A DNA stretch of 64,000 bases, from the NCBI GenBank assembly GCA_037951165.1, contig JBBDHG010000151.1, forward strand, positions 2,116,001 to 2,180,000. Reading direction: 5' to 3'. Every line of letters begins with the position of its first letter. Position 1 is the stretch's first letter. Shown one piece after another: positions 42,415 to 53,215 of the stretch. The notes beneath the pieces were generated by a model that searched no databases, was not told the origin of the DNA, and saw only the letters and a program-made list of their open reading frames with translations. A program made the translations under genes and the position numbers. This DNA comes from Lophius americanus (lineage: Eukaryota; Chordata; Actinopteri; Lophiiformes; Lophiidae).

Positions 42415-42823
42415 GATTATATGCAGGTCTTTGCAGTCACACTTGTCTGTTTTTTAAATATTCAAAATATGTAAAAATCATAGAAAGTAGGAAGAATGGC
42501 GGCACCACAAAGAAAAACAAGGAGCGCCAGAAGACTGATGTCAATAAGTCCAATGCTCAAGTTCTTTATTTCAACTTACTGCTGACGTCTCGGCTGTGAA
42601 ACCTTCTTCCGGGCATGAGGAGGATAGGATTTGAGATCCAGCACTTCATATCGGGTGCTGAACAGTTGGCCTCTGATGTCACAAGGTGAGGGTGAGATGA
42701 TGAGGATGAGGATGATGGGATGGAAGTACTAGACACTAAACAGGAAGTGCTGTGAGATTGTGAGTTTGTTTGGCGTAGAGAAACCATCTGAAGTTAAAGT
42801 CATAATTCAGAGCTGGTGTTGAA
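42415..42823. other. Unassigned interval, possible retroelement 3' part
   Basis: 'ttatttcaacttactgctgacgtctcggctgtgaaaccttcttccggg' wording resembles the 3' ends of fish retroelements read on the minus strand, but I could not assign a clade. A 73-codon minus-strand frame (42566-42787) is serine-rich with no domain. Confidence 0.3.
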
Positions 42824-43020
42824 CATGGAGATCCAGTACATCTCTCTGAGTGAGCAGGTCAGCATGGAGATCCAGTACATCTCTCTCTGAGTGAGTAGGT
42901 CAGCATGGAGATCCAGTACATCTCTCTGAGTGAGTAGGTCAGCATGGAGATCCAGTACATCTCTCTGAGTGAGTAGGTCAGCATGGAGATCCAGTACATC
43001 CCTCTGAGTGAGTAGGTCAG
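42824..43020. repeat. 39-bp minisatellite, five copies
   Basis: 'catggagatccagtacatc' starts at 42824, 42863, 42904, 42943 and 42982 (39 bp apart, once 41 because of an extra CT), each followed by 'tctgagtgagtaggtcag'. Since 39 is divisible by 3 the minus strand reads a 13-residue repeat (LTYSLREMYWISM). I regard this as an artefact of unit length. Confidence 0.97.
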
Positions 43021-43084
43021 GGTGGAAGCATGATCCAGTCCTATGAAGACTAACGTGGTTTGAGACATGTGTGTTTTTAGGTTC

Positions 43085-43170
43085 TGTGTCTTGTACACGG
43101 GTCTCTCTTGAAAAAGAGACCCGGACCTGATTGAGACGTCCTGTTTAAAAAGAAATAAAGGACTAAGAAT
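43085..43170 (+). mobile_element. L2-type LINE 3' tail with stem-loop
   Basis: 'gggtctctcttgaaaaagagaccc' (43100-43123 region) forms a perfect stem, followed by 'gattgagacgtcctgtttaaa' and 'aataaaggactaag'. This is the typical terminal stem-loop and AATAAAGG-type end of fish L2/Rex-like LINEs. A close relative is at 62725-62795. The LINE body is missing; the 39-bp minisatellite sits where it would be. Confidence 0.6.
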
Positions 43171-46100
43171 AATGAACCTCTCGTGTGATTGTCCACCATG
43201 TTCACCTGTGTTCTTCTGCCACCTGTGTCTCATTGTCTCGTTACCTGAGTGCATTTAGTTTGTGCCCCCTTTTCCTCATCAACCCGTTTAATAAATGATA
43301 CGTAGCTTCCATTAATCAGTGAATTCTGGGATTAAAGCTTTTTCAGGTTTTTTTTTTAGTTATTTTTACTACACTTGTTTTTTTTATATTTTGCCCTAAT
43401 TCTTTATTTTTGTTGGGGTTTTTGGCAATATATGTATTTGGTTTTGTACTATTAAATCACTAGACTACATCTTCTGAGCCTCCGCCTTGTGTCGGAACGC
43501 AGGTCCACAATCTAGTTCGTAGAAATAAAGAAAAATTCCTAAGAAATGATTCCTTCCCACTCGAAGTGACATGAAGTGGAATAATATTCTCCTGAAGAAA
43601 ATAAAAGAGTAAAATCCAGAAGATCAAGCTGAATTTCTGTCATGGCTTCTTATAAGCTTCACATCAACTGTTTAAATGTGAAGCCAAGTACCTTTTACGA
43701 TCATTACTATTATTTAATTGTTGTTTTGTAAACTTTATTTTGACTCATCACATTCCTAAGTGCTCATTTTTTAAATTTATTTTGTATATAAAAGTAATCC
43801 ATTAAACACTTCTACTGCTGACGTGTTCTGTGTTACATTTAACCGGTTTGGACAACATAGATTCAAAAAAGTTTAAATGAAATATTGTATTTGACAAGTT
43901 AGGAAAATATTGTGTTTTTTAAATACTTATCAGCTAAGTTACGATTTTGTATATTTTTTTGCAAATAAAAAAAAGAAAGACATCAGCGTCTAAAGAAAAA
44001 GGGTCAAACTAGTTTACTTTTTAATAAGAACAACAAAAACGCCACATGCTGCATGGAGTTTAAGTTTTATTAAAGATCTGTGACGAAGGACAGAACTTCC
44101 AAAAGAATGCTCCGTGTGGTTGATTTGGTCTGTCTGATATCCTCCGTCACATTCTGTGGAGGAGAAACGGGTTTGGGTCCACATGGGCTGAAATGTGCAT
44201 GAATGACTTGCATCTATTAGTCCAGTAGGTTCTGCATAATTCTGATGTAGAGGTCACTACCAGTGTCTGGACCCCAGAGTTACTGATGTCCAGTACAGAA
44301 AATAATCAGAGAGGGTTTTGACATTAGCCTCCGTAAATAATCCTTTTTTTTTATATATATATGGTTAGATATTCAAATATATCCACATCTTCATGCGTAG
44401 ATCTTTGCATCGACGCGCTTTGCTAGCCAACCCATTTTGCTTTTCATGAGAAGACAGGACACATGTGTTAGCAATAACGCGCCTGTCTGATCTTCTCTGG
44501 TGTCCCAGTGAGTCATGACAGCGCGATAGTGAGCCAGTGAGCAAAACACTACACAACTGGAATTCACTCATAATTACTTTTCATATTTCCCCCTTTTTCC
44601 CCATGTGACATGTCAAAACCACCGCCACAAACCTCCAGCGCTGTCAGTGAGGCAGGGCCGCGCAGGCGGCCCGAACGGGCCTCCACTGCTTTAGAACGGC
44701 GCAGGGGGAATGAGCTGCAGGTGCATCCCTCACTCTCTGAAGCGGCTGGAGTGTCATGCAGACATTTCTGTAAGGCGCTGCCAGCTTGTGCCGCCAGGAT
44801 GATCCAACGCCGTGACACTTCCCTCAGTTCTCTGAAAACGCATTTTACGGTTTATGCGATAACAATATTAGAAAGTCATCAAATACATTTTAAAAAAAAT
44901 CACAATTTTGTCTTAACTTAATCATCCAGAGGCAAATCGGTTCCGGCACTTTATATGTGGAGTTAACTTAATCTGTTTTTTTTTCTTTCTCGTTAGCGTG
45001 GCTGACTTTTATGATATATGATATATGAGGCTTATAACGGACACAAGAAGAAACGCACCTCCGTTGTTAGCCTATGCTAACCTTTCTGAAGTATGATCCT
45101 TATGGTTTCTCGTTGACGCCGATGTTATTTAACGTCCTGCGCTTTCCCATTGCTGCCATGTCTTTGCAGATTCACCATCTTCATCATTCCAACCATTCAT
45201 CAGTAAAGAGTCTTCCTCTGAATATGGGCAGGGCTGTTTCAAACGTCGTGTGAGTCAGAGCCCACATACTCCTGTGTGTCATTTATGGTACGGCCACAAG
45301 ATGGCAGTAAAGAGTAGAGGAGGGTTTGACAATAAACCCTGTAAATAAAGAAGCTACACTTTAATGCTGAGCGAGAATGAGCATTAAGCAGACTCATCGG
45401 CCGCCACCACCACCAGTGTCATGGGATGATATATTTTGCCCCTCCTCATGATGTCCTTCGATCAAACCCGACAAGGACACCTCCTGGAATACCTGCAAAA
45501 CCGGGGAATTTCCCACATTTCAAGACAGAAATTATTTCTTTCGGGAAAAAAAAAGGTGCAGTCCGCATTGTCGTAGGAATAAAAAGCCTCATTTTAATGC
45601 AGTGACGGGGTTATGAGGGATGACTTAACGGATTGCAGATGATTTGTTCGAGACCCATGAAAACGCCCCTTTTTTCCCAAATTAATGCTTTTTTTGATTC
45701 AAGCTTTTCATGCATCTTATTTTCTTATGGCTTTTGGGAAAGTTTTGACACGTCTTACGCTTGATTTGTGCGATTACAAACACAGTCGATGCAAAACCGG
45801 GATTTGATTCAAATATGTGTCAGGTGACACAAATGACGTGAATGTTGCAACATGAATGATGTGAGCGAAGAGTTTTTGTGTCGCTCAAGGTCTCCAAGTA
45901 TCGAACACGTTGATGCCGAAGTAGAGGACAACCTCACAATACCTCTATGTGGAAACCTGGAACTCTCTCTGTACGCCTGTGGATATAGTTCTTAACCAAC
46001 ACACACCGGTGTTCCATTTTCTAACATATGTGTGACTTCCGCAACAAATGCAAAGCAGATCATTTATCCTAGTCATGGCTGATGAAAGAGGGGAAAGTTG

Positions 46101-46289
46101 TTTGTACTGTTTCAGGAAGAGATGAGCACATGTCTGCTGGTTTGAGTTACTTGTACAGGTGGTACAATTCGTCCTATGATGACATTTGAAAGAAATTTAA
46201 TTTCGCATTTGGTGTAAATGCAGCACCGATGTCATCCAATAAACAAGTATCTGAAGTATCTGGTCTTTCTGAGCGCCGCTGGCATTCGT
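43171..46289. other. Unassigned interval
   Basis: No gene recognised. AT-rich at 43330-43450 and 43680-43990. 44590-44830 is GC-richer, non-repetitive and has opposing 84- and 103-codon frames without domains. 44200-44340 and 45230-45370 contain wording ('ccacaagatggcagta') common in decayed fish repeats. Poly-A at 45545-45555. Confidence 0.3.
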
Positions 46290-46905
46290 ACATGCCGTCC
46301 TCTTTAACCCTTTAATGTCCTGCTCCACTGTTTGGTTGAGCACATTTCAAGGATAATAGAACGGAGCGAAGGGTAAGGGGCTAATGACAGAGACCCGTGG
46401 GACCCCACAGGTCAAAGGACCCACTGAGGAGGAGGAGGAGGAGGAGGAGGAGGAGGAGGAGGAGGAGGCGGCGTTAACCATGACTGCTGAGAAAGTCAGG
46501 TTTGATTTTTTTTTGTTTTGTTGGTATATTATAGCATGTGAGGACTTTCTTAAAGGAATTATGTAACTTCACATAAAAAAAGTCTGATAAAGCCAAATAC
46601 TTACTTACTAAACATACTTTACCAAAAGGTTGAACTTAATTAAAATGGACTATTTTCCATAAAATAATCTTTTTTTTTTTTAATTCCATCATGAAAATAT
46701 TTTTATAAATCTGATGGTTTTTCTACTATTTAAAAAAAACATGCTGGACCAAACAATTTGTCATTTCAAGGTACGTTCAGAATATCTAAGATATTTTATT
46801 AATAAAATACCCTGAAAGAAATAAAATATTCGAAAAGAAAAACATTTTTCCATCACTTTTTTTTCTTTTTTTTTTTTTTCTCGGTGAGGATATTGAAGGG
46901 TTTAA
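46290..46905 (-). repeat. DR-B copy 6, carrying a GAG array
   Basis: Read on the minus strand: body 46560-46905 (matching 16165-16270), then a (CTC)n run, then TCGVPRVSVISPLPFA (the mutated GVPQGSIIGPLLF slice), then the tail 'gctcaaccaaacagtggagcag' and 'acattaaagggtt'. Element order is the same as in the plus-strand copies. Confidence 0.75.
46426..46468. repeat. (GAG)n trinucleotide array
   Basis: About fourteen GAG units, on the opposite strand (CTC)n. It lies exactly where other DR-B copies have 'cctcctcctc' (16534-16543), so it is an expansion of an element-borne seed. Confidence 0.98.
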
Positions 46906-48373
46906 AGAACGGCTGTGGATTTCTAACAACGAGGCTGAATAAATACGACAAAAATCTGGGCCGATTTGAAAACGTGTGCAGAATCGTGGGAGACTCCAGT
47001 CAGGATGCCATAGTTTATTCAGACCTGAGATGTTGACACAATACAGGACTGTGATTCCACCATCTGCAGATCAAACACTTTTTTATTTCCCAGCACTCAC
47101 GTGGATTCTCCGCCGTACAGCTAAATGCACCCTCATGTTCGCCGAAACCCCCACCGCACTGTCCATCTCTCTCCCGCTCTGCGTTGCTTGTTCCCCTATA
47201 TTTGAGAAATTGCAGCCATATGTGTGAGGGACCCCAGGTTCAAACATGCACCTTCAGAAACGACACCATTATTTACAATTGACTTCATATATATATAGAG
47301 AGAGAGAGAGAGAGAGGGAGAGGGAGATAGAGAAAGAGACATTTGTAGATTAAAAAAATAGACAGACGAGGTTAAGAGGGGTGATCGCTCAATGTATTTG
47401 TGTGTGCGTCCCCCCACCCCCTGCATTTGTCTAAATCCTGGAGAAGATTGATTGCCTTCCAAAGATAATCTGTCCCAGACTCTTTAAAAAGCATCCCCTC
47501 CCCAACTCTCCCCTCTGTCTCCCCTTTCTCACCCTCGTCTACCTTCCTTGCCCTTTGCTCTCCCAGTTGCCGTAACCTCCCCATCCTGTCTGAGCACCTC
47601 CTGCCTGCTCCTCCTCCCTCTCCAGGACTTCTCTCCCACCTCACTCATGATTTGTTTTCTGCCTTTGGACACTCGCCTACAGACGTGTCGGCGGGAGAAG
47701 TGTGAAAAGGATTGCCCAGATCCTACATTTCACCTAAATCTTTAGATTTATGAGTCGCTGCACATGGCTGAAGAAAATGTATCACGCGCTCCATCTTCCT
47801 TAAACGTTCTCTGTCTCCTCCGCTGTCTCACAAGACAAATATAACGCTCTCTCCCGGCGGTAGGTGTGTTTAATAATTCTTGATTTGTCCGCGTCCGACC
47901 CAAACCCACGGCTGCAGAATTTATATGACAGGCTGCGTAACAAACCTCTTCCATCTGGCGTTAAGATACCGAACGAGTAAACCATCTGACAGACAGAGTG
48001 GCACCATCGCCTCCGCTCGGCCTTTTCACCCCGCCACCAATAAAGAAATAAAGAAGAAGCATAAACAAGAGGGCACCTTTGGGTGACACATAAAATTAAG
48101 ACGGCAATAGAATCTTAAAGCCGAGGCTTTCATTAGAATGTCATTTGGTCATCGACATAAAGACAAACTGGTTATTGGTTATTGATCATTGGGCAGAGAA
48201 ACGTTTTTGAGGAGCGTAAAAGAAGAAACATAGGAGACATTGTCATGATGACGCTGAAGGAAAATATGGAGGATGCTGGGAAATACATAGCGCAGTGATG
48301 CGAAAACATTTTAGAAAAACATAAAAGCCTTTTTTTTGTATTGTTTTTTCCGTCCAGGTGACCCTCTAACCTG
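46906..48373. other. Unassigned interval with an AT/AG microsatellite and a C-rich block
   Basis: (TA)n then (GA)n at 47287-47340. Pyrimidine-rich 47475-47645. 47850-48080 is non-repetitive and CpG-containing. No gene recognised. Confidence 0.3.
47287..47340. repeat. (TA)n-(GA)n compound microsatellite
   Basis: Short TA run passing into imperfect GA array. Confidence 0.95.
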
Positions 48374-48407
48374 TGCACCAGTTTACCTTCTGCACCAGTT
48401 TACCTTC
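48374..48407. repeat. 17-bp direct duplication
   Basis: 'tgcaccagtttaccttc' twice in a row, immediately before the Tc1-like relic. Confidence 0.95.
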
Positions 48408-48417
48408 CTTACATCTC

Positions 48418-48715
48418 TTTTGGTAGGTACTTAACACTGCAGACCAGGAAAATCAACTAAAGACCTGCAGTTTTGGAGACAATCTGACCCAGTGGTCTAG
48501 CCGTCTCAATGTGGGCTTTCAGAGTCGCTCAGATTCTTGTGTGTGTGACCATTTTTCCTTCTTCCAACATCAACTTCAATGACTATATGTTCACTTGCTG
48601 CCTGAAATGACCCAAACCCCGACTGATGGCATTGTAATGAGGTACTCAATCAATTTCAATCAATAAATTCACTTCACCCGTCGGGGGTTATAATGTTATG
48701 GATGATAGATGAGTG
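48418..48715 (-). mobile_element. Tc1/mariner-like relic, terminal part
   Basis: 'ttggtaggtacttaacactgcagacc', 'ccgttttggagacaatctgacccagtggtctagcc', 'agtcgctcagattcttg', 'tgttcacttgctgcctgaaatg' and terminal 'ttataatgttatggatgat' follow a fish Tc1-like element from the N-terminal transposase coding region out to its terminal repeat. It is the same family as 14913-16990 and 52885-53215. Coding capacity is lost. Confidence 0.75.
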
Positions 48716-49614
48716 TTCCCCGGGTAACCCTGTATGACAGTCTGAGCCAATTCATCTGATGGATATTAACATATTCCATTTTTGGTAAATCAAATCTTTG
48801 ACCAGCTGAAAGAATCCCACAGTAATCCTTGTAGCCGTTCGACCGGACCGACTGACGTCCGTCCCTGGCGCCGCGTTGCTAGCCAAACAAAAACAATTTA
48901 AAGTAATGTGAGGGTGTTTCTGCCACACACTCCGTTTACAACCCCCATAATCTCGTCTGACTCATACATAATACATAATATAATAAACTGAAACACAACT
49001 ATGGCCTAAATGATAGCTTAGACCGGAACAGGGAGAACAAAAACTTAAAGCAGTAGTGGTCGAAACCAGCTTTGATTCATCCGTAATGAGAGATAATAAA
49101 CAATGAGGTCATTAGCGGGGAGGGGCCCCGGAGCTCAGAGCGAGGCTAATTGTGAAAATGATGTCCCTTGAACTTCTCCTGAACCCGTTCACGCTGCTCA
49201 AATGATGCCCTTGCGTTTGTGTTTGACCCGCTCGTGGAAATAACTTCCTCGGTTAGCCGTGGAAAATTGCAGGGTGTGAGCAGAGGTAGCCGGCAGCGCA
49301 CATGGCCGTCAGCTGCGGGGGTGTCTGCTGTGAGAGATAACACGTTGTTGCCATTAGCGCGTGACTCTGTCTTTAACAAATGGCTTTTGTGTTGTGACAC
49401 GCTGTCCGTTCACCCGGTGGGCGTGGGACAGGACAGTTGCGGAGTTGGGTTGCTGTCATCGACTCAGCAACGCCCTGTCGTCAGTGAGGTTGTTAGTATT
49501 GCTTTATTATCTGTACCATTTGGGTTTCTGTGGAATTTATTCCACTAAAACGTTTTCGCGTCTTAGATTTGAATGCCCACAGAGTAGAACTTTTGGGTCC
49601 AATAACAACCTGGC
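48716..49614. other. Unassigned interval, partly single-copy-looking
   Basis: 49080-49400 is non-repetitive, GC-balanced and has opposing 84- and 109-codon frames with no domain. It is a candidate conserved non-coding sequence, untested. Confidence 0.25.
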
Positions 49615-50508
49615 TTACACTGTTGCCCCCCGACAGTAAGGGGATTTTGCCGAAAAGCCCTACTTGAAACAAGCAGCCCCAATGATTGGACTCCTCAAAC
49701 TTAAATGTGAAGTTGTCTTAATACTACATTTGAATAAAAGATGAACAAAGGTTCTCCCTAGTGGGTAACATATATGAACCGTCAGATTTAAGAACAAGAT
49801 CAAGATGTCGAGTTCGTACGCACCTAATTTGGACTTCACTTTTCTCATTAAAAAAAAAGGAAAAATCTTCCTCTAGTGACTAAAATATGAAGTATTGACG
49901 TAAAATATGGTACATAAAAGGTAGAGGAACTCCTCATGTTGATTTGAACACACCAAATTTTGATGAAATCGGACCAACGGTTAACAATGGGGTTATTTCC
50001 TAATATAGCTGCCCTGAGGGGGTAACTTATGAACTTATGAATTATAAGAGTAAAGTATGACCAACCCGGTAGACCTCCCGGAGTTTATTCACATGCACCA
50101 AAGCTGGACTGAATCGGACCAACAGTTAGGATGTTATGTCTGAAAACCTTTAAATTTGAACAAGGAATAATATAAAGGAATAAATAAGGAATGGGAACTA
50201 TTAGAGTAAAAATATGATGCAGTTTATACTATATAGATTACCTAACGTTGGTACATATGCACCGAATTTGGACTAAATTGGACCAATGGTTGGGCAATTA
50301 TTACCAAAAAACTGTGTATTTGAGATAAGGCTCCCCCATAGTGTCCGAAATATGCAACTCACCTTTCCCAAAATCAAGGCAGTTCTTCCTCGCACTAAGG
50401 TCTCATGTGGGTATAGAATCTGAAAAATGGTCCATGAAATAGGATCTGGGGTGGAAGATAACGAGCAAATAATATCCCCGACTTTTCCTGGGTACCATGA
50501 CGATGGAG
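49615..50508 (-). repeat. DR-A copy 12, long multi-monomer
   Basis: Starts with the terminal hairpin 'ctgttgccccccgacag' and 'taaggg'. It passes monomers with boxes near 49752, 49868, 50008 and 50331 (gctcccccatagtg), repeated 'ggactaaattggaccaa' and 'tcggaccaacagtt' phrases, then 'cctttcccaaaatcaaggc', 'gtccatgaaatagg' and the far end 'tccccgacttttcctggg'. Confidence 0.85.
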
Positions 50509-51639
50509 CTGCGTTGTAGGGGGGGTTGGGGTTAGCCTCTCTTACGTTTCAAAACGCCATTAGGTATGTGTTTTTTGAGGTTTTGGACGCACGCATTAGG
50601 TTGCAAAATCAGTCAATCAGAGATGGCAAACAGATGCGGTTTCACATTCCCGTTGTTTTCTGTCACTCATCGTTGAACTCCTGCTATCAGGTGTGCAGGA
50701 CGAGCCACCTGGAATCCGTCTGCTGCTGACTCCGCTCCAAGAGTTCAAAATCTAAAAGACATGATGGGAACAAAATGATTCCAACTGAAGCACAGATTGA
50801 AAATAGATTGACATTATAAGCTGACAAAGACCCAGAAGGAGTTTTTACAGGATGATGATGAATTCTTTGACTAAGATTTCTTCAACCCTTTCATGTTTAA
50901 TGCTTTCTTAGAGCGCCACAAATGGTTTTAAGAGTTGAGGTGTCACTCTAGTCAGATGGAGGAGATCTCATGTTGGCAACAACTTGTGTTTTGTCTAAAG
51001 CAGACATGCTTTGAGCCAGGAGTCGGATCGTAAGATAAAGTTTTGTTTTGGCCTCAGTCTGGAAAGGACTAAAGGATAAACTGTAAAAAATAAAAAAATT
51101 AGTTCTTAGAAGAACCAGAAATTTGTCTCAGGAATGTTGCTAATTTTGTCAGTTAAGTCTTAACCATGTATTATATGTCCTAAGTAGGTTTCTTTTTAGT
51201 TTAGTGTTATACATATGAGTCTTATTTTAGTAAAAGGAAACTTTATTATACTTTTAGTCAATGAAAATTGGTCCCATTTTATTCTAAGACGTCAGGTTAT
51301 TATTAAAGTTTCATTCTATTGTCTATCCGAGCCTGAGAAGCTATTGTTTATGTCATTTCATTTGTTCCGCATCAAATTGATCTGGTCATTATCCGATGGA
51401 AAATAGGTTGAATATTTGACAATGGAGCTTTGCATAAATCGTCTGGTCAGATGATGTCACTGAAGGAGTGCATCCAGATATAGAACATGATGTCATTTTT
51501 CAACTACGCCCAGCAACAGACTTCTTTCCGGTTTAATATTGAAGGAGAAAAGTTTCCATATATGTTGACATTGTGTTGGTCCCTAGAACTTCTTACGAAA
51601 GTTCACACCCAAAGACTATCCCCTTGCACACTCATCATC
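50509..51639. other. Unassigned interval
   Basis: No gene or repeat recognised. AT-rich in 51160-51420. Confidence 0.3.
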
Positions 51640-51800
51640 TTGCTGTCGTGTTTCTTAAAATGACTCCATTCCCATACACCATATCTCTTAAATGGTGCTG
51701 GCATGGTCTTCCTACAACTCCACATCTTCGCCTAGTCCTCGCAGACTCACCAAATTTATCAGTATCAGCAGTGTCATTAGCCGCCACCACCAGCATCCTG
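51640..51800 (+). repeat. DR-C copy 4 (partial, opposite orientation)
   Basis: 'ccacatcttcgcctagtcctcgcagactcacc', 'atcagtatcagcagtgtcattagccgccaccaccagcatcc' matches the reverse complement of 37420-37510. Here the presumed sense strand is plus. Confidence 0.7.
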
Positions 51801-52600
51801 ACTATTACTTAACACTTACACTTTTTAGAAACATTGGTGGGGACCAAAAACAAAGCTCCAAATGTGATCGTTGAACCAATTCTCATCAGGCGTAAGTAAT
51901 GTGACTTCAAATGAATGCTTATGTTGCTACGTGTCCGTTGATGCATAAATAAGGGGTTAGGGGTATTGCGGGTACGAAAGTAAAGTTGGATGAAGGTAAT
52001 ACAGAGCACACTTGTCTTTCCAAAAATCCCAGCACAGATCATCAGACACTACACCCTGACACAGGTGAAGACCCAGCCAAAGAGTGTATTACAGATTACG
52101 TGCCAGGTAAATAATAGAGTGTGACCTGACAAGCCATTGTCTTGAAAAATATCCAAACACTAAGACAAGCAGGTCGTTCCCCGTACATCTGAAATATCCA
52201 GCAGACCCTTCAGACAACAGAGAAAGAAACACAAGCGGTCATTTTCGTTGTGACTTGAATACATTATGAAGACGCGATGCCAGATTTCAGTAGAGGAGCA
52301 GAGTTTAATCGTCGGGAGTCATCAGAACATTAGAAACAGATGTTTCTTCTAGCCGTCTCCAGTAACAGCTGAGGGTACGGAGCAGCACATCTGTCATATC
52401 TGCAAGGTTGACTGGAATCAAACATTGAGTTTTTGTTTGTATTTCAGCTGACTCATTGCCGTTTCTTACCTTGTCATAATGTTACATTTATCATGCTTTT
52501 AGCTATAATAGTGTAAATATTTCTGTAAGTGGGAAAATTGATAATGAAGGGTTTATTATACGAACATGATACATATATGCTATTTATCTGTCTCTGTCTA
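51801..52600. other. Unassigned interval
   Basis: No gene or repeat recognised. Confidence 0.3.
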
Positions 52601-52646
52601 TGTCTGCCTGTCTGTCTGTCTGTCTGCCTGCCTGCCTGCCTGTCTG
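52601..52646. repeat. (CTGT)n/(CTGC)n tetranucleotide array
   Basis: Alternating CTGT and CTGC units, about eleven. Confidence 0.96.
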
Positions 52647-52679
52647 GGCAACTTACTTCATACTGTACTTAAGTAAAGT

Positions 52680-52704
52680 AATAATAATAATAATAATAAT
52701 AATA
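52680..52704. repeat. (ATA)n trinucleotide array
   Basis: Eight AAT/ATA units. Confidence 0.96.
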
Positions 52705-52884
52705 AGTATGTATGTAAGTGTTTTAAAACATGTTTCAGTTAAGATATTTGAGGAGGTTTTGAATTCAAAGAACATAAACCTCAATAATCTAAAAGAATGA
52801 AAACAATTTTTGAATTTGGAATCAATGAATGAATATAATGCATGAATATAAGTTTGATAGTAACCGCTGGAATGCGAATTCAGG

Positions 52885-53215
52885 AAAACATTGATTACCT
52901 CATTACCTTGGAACCCATCGGTGCGATATGTTAGGAATCAAGTGAACATTTTGTCCTCGTAGTCGATGTGTTGGAAGTTGGAATTAAGGAAAAAATAGGC
53001 AAACTTCCTGATCTGAGCGACTTTGACAGGGCCCATATTGTGATGGTCAGATGACTGGGTCGGAGCCAAGAATTTCAACATTCTGGATTTGGAGCACCTG
53101 ATCTGCTATATTACTTGGATCACAACCAGACTTTGACCTGTGGTCGATGTCTTTGCGATATCCTACCGACAGACAAAACCATACCAGAAAAACAAACCTT
53201 TATCGTTTCTCCGTA
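52885..53215 (+). mobile_element. Tc1/mariner-like relic with a non-canonical joint
   Basis: 'tgaacattttgtcctcgtagtcgatgtgttggaag', 'gatctgagcgactttgacagggcccatattgtgatgg' and 'gactgggtcggagc' follow the N-terminal region of the Tc1-like family. At about 53068 it switches to a segment (53068-53213) that is not part of the element as I know it. The reverse complement of that segment occupies the same place at 16640-16785, so both copies descend from one chimeric ancestor. Confidence 0.7.

Noticed and set aside
42859..43254. Possible protein with 13-residue repeats (minus strand)
   Set aside because: The 39-bp minisatellite unit is divisible by three, so it stays open by arithmetic; flanks have no coding signal.
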